Shown piece after piece: positions 60,549 to 64,000 of a stretch of DNA of 64,000 bases; the first letter of the stretch is position 1; each line of letters starts with the position of its first letter. The DNA comes from Vibrio sp. DW001 (GTDB lineage: Bacteria > Pseudomonadota > Gammaproteobacteria > Enterobacterales > Vibrionaceae). The position numbers were made by a program, and so were the translations under genes. The notes under the pieces are model-generated. The model did no database searches. It worked only from the letters and a program-made list of their open reading frames with translations, and was not told the origin of the DNA. Where the stretch lies: the NCBI RefSeq assembly GCF_029016285.1, contig NZ_CP091975.1, positions 3,348,001 through 3,412,000 on the forward strand, in the 5' to 3' direction.

Positions 60549-62276
60549 TTATAAATAGATAGGTTCTTTAGTGCCTGAAGCGTCACCTTCACCAAGGCCT
60601 AATACTTCATCCACACTCACTACACCTTGTAGAGCCAACTCCATTGCAGAAGTAAGCAAAGGTTTATACCCGGACGCTTTTCTCGCTTTTTTTGCAAATC
60701 CAACGGTGTCATCAGCACGAAGGGCGTCCATCATATCTTCTTCAAACTCTAACAGTTCAAATACACCAATACGACCTTTGTAGCCCGTCAGGTTACAGTT
60801 TTGACATCCACGTCCTTTCGAGAAGGAAGCATCGAGCTGATTAGGAAATCGGCTCTCTATCCAGATTTTCTGTGCGGTATCTAGTTCTGCCTTCGTACTA
60901 CAATCTGGGCAGATCTTCCTAATTAATCGTTGAGCGAGCACCGCTCTTACGGAACTTGCGACAAGATAACCTGGCGCCCCCATATCGATCATCCTAAGAG
61001 CACTATCCACAGCATCATTCGTATGCAAAGTACTCAAAACTAAGTGACCAGTTAATGCGGCACGTAACCCAATTTCAACGGTCTCTTGATCTCGCATCTC
61101 ACCCACAAGGATAATATCTGGATCTTGGCGTAAAAACGTCCGCAGAACGGTTGAGAAATCTAGATTGATTTTTGGGTTAACTTGAACCTGATTAACCCTT
61201 GGCAATCGATATTCAACGGGATCTTCTGCCGTGATTATCTTTTTAGACGCGTCGTTTAATTCTGACAGTGCACCATACAGTGTCGTTGTTTTCCCGGACC
61301 CTGTCGGGCCAGTGACCAATATCATGCCGTGTGGACGCTTGAGCTGATGCCTAAACCTTTCGAGAAGGTCTTTTGGTAGTCCTGATTCTTCTAACTTCCG
61401 AACCCCTGTTGTTTGATCCAAAAGACGCATGACAACCGACTCACCATGTTGAACGGGCATAGTAGACATACGTATATCAATGGAATGGCCTTTAGACCGA
61501 ATATTAAATCGACCATCTTGAGGCAGCCTTTTTTCCGATATGTCTAAATTTGCCATCAGTTTTAATCGAAGGACCAATGCTGAGGCGATATTAACTTCAT
61601 TCAATAACGTTTCATGCAAGATACCGTCGATTCGCTGCCTTAAACGCAACACATTCGAATCCGGTTCGATATGGATATCAGAGGCACCTACTTGTACGGC
61701 GTCTTCAAACAAAGAGTTGATCAGCTTAACAACGGTTACCTCATCACTATCGGCACCTTCCGTCAGACCAAAATCAAACGAATCCGTCGTTTGATGCTCT
61801 GCCTGTAGCTGCTCTGCAAATGAAGCGATCTCTTTGGTTCGGCGATAATAGCGGTCAAAGCCATCAACGAGTTGATGTTCCAATGAAATAACAAACTCTA
61901 ACGTATATTGAGAAAGCCTTGTTAAGAGTGACTCTTGCGCAGGCAAATCAGCGGGATCACTCATTGCAACTCGCAATGTATCTCCATTTTTACCAATAAC
62001 GAGAGCACGAAGTCGACGAGCATGTACCTCTGGTAGTAATTGAACCGCATCTATATCGATATCAGCACGACTGAGATCTATAACGGGTAACAACAACTGC
62101 TGAGAAAGAAATTCCAGCATCTGTGTTTCAGTTAAGAAACCCAACTGAATAAGCGTATCGCCAAGTTTTCTACCGGTCTTTTTTTGAGCAAGTAGAGCCT
62201 GTTCAACAGCCTGCTCTGTGATAATGCCCTCTTCTACCAACAAATCACCGAGTCTTTTTCTTAGTTTAATTTGCAC
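60549..62276 (-). CDS. mshE: MSHA assembly ATPase MshE
   Basis: MshE is the PilB/GspE-type extension ATPase of the MSHA pilus, and in V. cholerae its N-terminal MshEN domain binds cyclic di-GMP. The protein has 575 residues: MshEN at about 1-150 (RLGDLLVEEGIITEQAVEQAL and RKLGDTLIQLGFLTETQMLEFL are the two repeated helical modules), then the ATPase with Walker A GPTGSGKTT near residue 325, an Asp box, and a tetracysteine zinc motif KICPDC...GCQNC. It overlaps mshN by 11 bases. Confidence 0.95.
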   Translation of the reverse strand: MQIKLRKRLGDLLVEEGIITEQAVEQALLAQKKTGRKLGDTLIQLGFLTETQMLEFLSQQLLLPVIDLSRADIDIDAVQLLPEVHARRLRALVIGKNGDTLRVAMSDPADLPAQESLLTRLSQYTLEFVISLEHQLVDGFDRYYRRTKEIASFAEQLQAEHQTTDSFDFGLTEGADSDEVTVVKLINSLFEDAVQVGASDIHIEPDSNVLRLRQRIDGILHETLLNEVNIASALVLRLKLMANLDISEKRLPQDGRFNIRSKGHSIDIRMSTMPVQHGESVVMRLLDQTTGVRKLEESGLPKDLLERFRHQLKRPHGMILVTGPTGSGKTTTLYGALSELNDASKKIITAEDPVEYRLPRVNQVQVNPKINLDFSTVLRTFLRQDPDIILVGEMRDQETVEIGLRAALTGHLVLSTLHTNDAVDSALRMIDMGAPGYLVASSVRAVLAQRLIRKICPDCSTKAELDTAQKIWIESRFPNQLDASFSKGRGCQNCNLTGYKGRIGVFELLEFEEDMMDALRADDTVGFAKKARKASGYKPLLTSAMELALQGVVSVDEVLGLGEGDASGTKEPIYL

Positions 62277-63339
62277 CAGACGCGTCCTCTAGACTATTGA
62301 GAATGTTCAGGCGATCTCGTATAAATGATTGAGTCTGTTTTGAGACACCCACTCTTTCCGTTGCTTCTAGATACGATTTTTTCGCTTCTGGGTACATCAT
62401 TTTCCTTTCTTGCTGAATGGCTAACCCTAACCACCACCGTGCATTATCTGGCTCTTTTTCTACTAACATTTGATAGGTTTCAAATGCGACAGCTGAATTC
62501 TTAATTTGCTGAGCAAGCGCTGCACGCATCGCAAGATAATCAGTATCCACATTCTGCGGTAAATAGATTAATGGACTCAACGCAGCTTCAGGTTGATTTT
62601 CCTTTACTAAGATTTTAGATAGAGCAATGCGAAGTACCTGGCTGTCTTCATTTAGTCTAATTCCATGTTGTAATAACTCGGCCGACTTGCGTAGATTTTT
62701 TTTGCCATAATAGAGTGCAGCCAGCCGCTTACGTGTTTCTTCATCCGATGATTGGTACCTCAGTGCGGTTTCAAATTCGGTAATAGCGCCATCTAAATTA
62801 TTACTATCAAGCTCTTTTTTTCCTCTTTCAATCGCATAATTAGCCAACTGCAGAGGGCTCAGTTCTACTTGTTCCACCGCCATGGTACCTGCGCCTATAG
62901 AGCTCTCTTTTTCAACGATCGTCATGGATGGCTTAATTGGGGTATCTTTTTGCTTTGCTGGCGTCGATACCTGCGCGACTAAGACTGGTACAGCGATATT
63001 GGTGGCTTCTGTCGCTGTTGATTCGGCATAGACACTGATGTTTGCATTCTCGATTACCTTTGACGTTGGCGAAGAGTTCACCGAGGTCACTATCGTTGGC
63101 TGGATTAATTGAGCATCTTGTGTCGGTATAGATAATGGCTCTGCTATTGGTGTGCTAATTGTTGTCATCTGTTGCGAAACGGCCCAACCACCAATACATA
63201 GGCTTAAAGTAAACCCACCGACCGCCCAAGCCAAATTACTCGCACCTTTCACTGCCGTAATTTCTGCTCTCACTATCTTTGATACTTTGTCTACATCTTT
63301 ATTCGCGATGTCGGCTAGGGCGTTATTAATCACACTCAT
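62266..63339 (-). CDS. mshN: MSHA biogenesis TPR protein MshN
   Basis: MshN is a bitopic protein with a cytosolic N-terminus (MSVINNALADIANKD), one membrane helix (about 38-58), a proline/threonine-rich linker and a C-terminal tetratricopeptide region (about 175-350). I take the ATG at 63339, which forms an ATGA overlap with mshM; an ATG six codons earlier is possible. It probably couples the MSHA inner-membrane parts. It overlaps mshE by 11 bases. Confidence 0.9.
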   Translation of the reverse strand: MSVINNALADIANKDVDKVSKIVRAEITAVKGASNLAWAVGGFTLSLCIGGWAVSQQMTTISTPIAEPLSIPTQDAQLIQPTIVTSVNSSPTSKVIENANISVYAESTATEATNIAVPVLVAQVSTPAKQKDTPIKPSMTIVEKESSIGAGTMAVEQVELSPLQLANYAIERGKKELDSNNLDGAITEFETALRYQSSDEETRKRLAALYYGKKNLRKSAELLQHGIRLNEDSQVLRIALSKILVKENQPEAALSPLIYLPQNVDTDYLAMRAALAQQIKNSAVAFETYQMLVEKEPDNARWWLGLAIQQERKMMYPEAKKSYLEATERVGVSKQTQSFIRDRLNILNSLEDASGAN

Positions 63340-64000
63340 GTCTGTCTCCAACCCCATAATATCGGCGTTTTGTATTTTGGTTTGAGCGCATCATAGGTAT
63401 CTTGAATTGCGTCGTATATAAATTGGTTTTTTATTATTTTTTCTTGATTTCCAAACGCTAGAATCAGACTTTTATGGCAAATCTGATTGATCAGTCTAGG
63501 TATACCTTTGCTTGCTTTCCATATCGCTTTTTTCTGATTTAAAGAGAAGAGTAATTTGTCTCCACCACTCATCTCTATACGATATTGTATGTAGGCGCAT
63601 GCCTCAGAAATGGTCAGTGGACGTAACTTGGCGCTAAAAGTAATTCGTTGTCTGAACTGTCGCATATGATTCGCTTCCAAACGCTCATCCAATTCTGGCT
63701 GACCAAACAGAACGATCTGTAAGAGCTTTTTGTCTTCCGTTTCCAAGTTACCGAACAAACGCAGCGTCTCTAAAGCTTCATCACTCAATGCCTGAGCTTC
63801 ATCGATCAAAGTGATTACCTGCTTTCCATGTAAAGAGAGTTCCAACAACTTATCTTGAATCGCATCAACCATCTGACCCGGTTCGACATGCCCAATACCT
63901 AACTCTTTCGCAATCGCAGAACGTAGACCCTCACCTGAAAGAACGGGGTTGGGTAGATAAACCAGCCCAACATTATTCGGCAGCTGATTTATTAACATAC
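63336..64000 (-). CDS. mshM: MSHA biogenesis ATPase MshM, C-terminal part (truncated by window edge)
   Basis: MshM is an ExeA-like AAA ATPase of the MSHA system. About 220 residues are seen, from the region after the Walker A motif to the end. Walker B is visible as QVITLIDEAQAL, followed by a sensor region and FRQRITFSAKLRPL. The upstream part with Walker A lies beyond base 64000; an internal ATG at 63998 is not the real start. It is coupled to mshN. Confidence 0.88.
   Translation of the reverse strand, partial: MLINQLPNNVGLVYLPNPVLSGEGLRSAIAKELGIGHVEPGQMVDAIQDKLLELSLHGKQVITLIDEAQALSDEALETLRLFGNLETEDKKLLQIVLFGQPELDERLEANHMRQFRQRITFSAKLRPLTISEACAYIQYRIEMSGGDKLLFSLNQKKAIWKASKGIPRLINQICHKSLILAFGNQEKIIKNQFIYDAIQDTYDALKPKYKTPILWGWRQT

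Overview
The window is chromosomal DNA of a Vibrionaceae bacterium, most likely a Vibrio. The evidence is protein similarity recognised by eye and a gene order that follows the Vibrio core chromosome: lptGF-pepA-holC-valS, argF-pyrBI, murA-ibaG-mlaBCDEF, kdsDC-lptCAB-rpoN-hpf-ptsN-rapZ-npr, tldD-yhdP-rng-maf-mreDCB, and then the mannose-sensitive haemagglutinin (MSHA) type IV pilus operon. I saw no tRNA, rRNA, CRISPR array, insertion sequence or prophage. Species cannot be named from the sequence alone.

Layout. 1-6.6 kb: LPS export permease genes lptG (partial) and lptF, then pepA, holC and valS; a compact three-way-junction fold lies between holC and valS. 6.6-11.7 kb: small accessory genes. 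These are a duplicated DUF2061 membrane protein behind a Fur-box-like promoter, a MarR-GNAT fusion behind a very long inverted repeat, a stand-alone GH2-type sugar-binding protein, a chemoreceptor and rraB. 12-22.6 kb: an arginine deiminase (ADI) locus built around argF-pyrBI: arcA1, a YfcC-type basic amino acid carrier, arcA2, arcC, argF/arcB, the UTP-attenuated pyrL-pyrBI unit, a divergent second ArgR and ridA. 22.6-39 kb: envelope and nitrogen-PTS housekeeping genes. 39-50.5 kb: tldD/pmbA, a nitrilase, yhdP, rng, maf and mreBCD. 50.6-64 kb: the msh genes Q, P, O, D, C, A, B, F, G, E, N and part of M, all on the minus strand.

How genes work together. ArcA turns arginine into citrulline plus ammonia, ArgF/ArcB turns citrulline plus phosphate into ornithine plus carbamoyl phosphate, and ArcC uses carbamoyl phosphate to make ATP. 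PyrBI, directly downstream, uses the same carbamoyl phosphate for pyrimidines. MlaBCDEF, LptFG, LptCAB, KdsDC, YhdP and the PlsC-like acyltransferase serve outer-membrane lipid balance and LPS assembly. MreBCD set cell shape, and the msh genes build a surface pilus.

The most interesting observation is the ArgR paralogue at about 21.6-22.1 kb. Its ligand-site motif reads GNDT where E. coli ArgR has GDDT (Asp128-Asp129). As I recall, the engineered Asp128-to-Asn change in E. coli ArgR shifts ligand preference from arginine to citrulline. A natural version of that change, beside two genes that make citrulline, suggests a citrulline-sensing regulator of the ADI pathway. This is a hypothesis and has not been tested.
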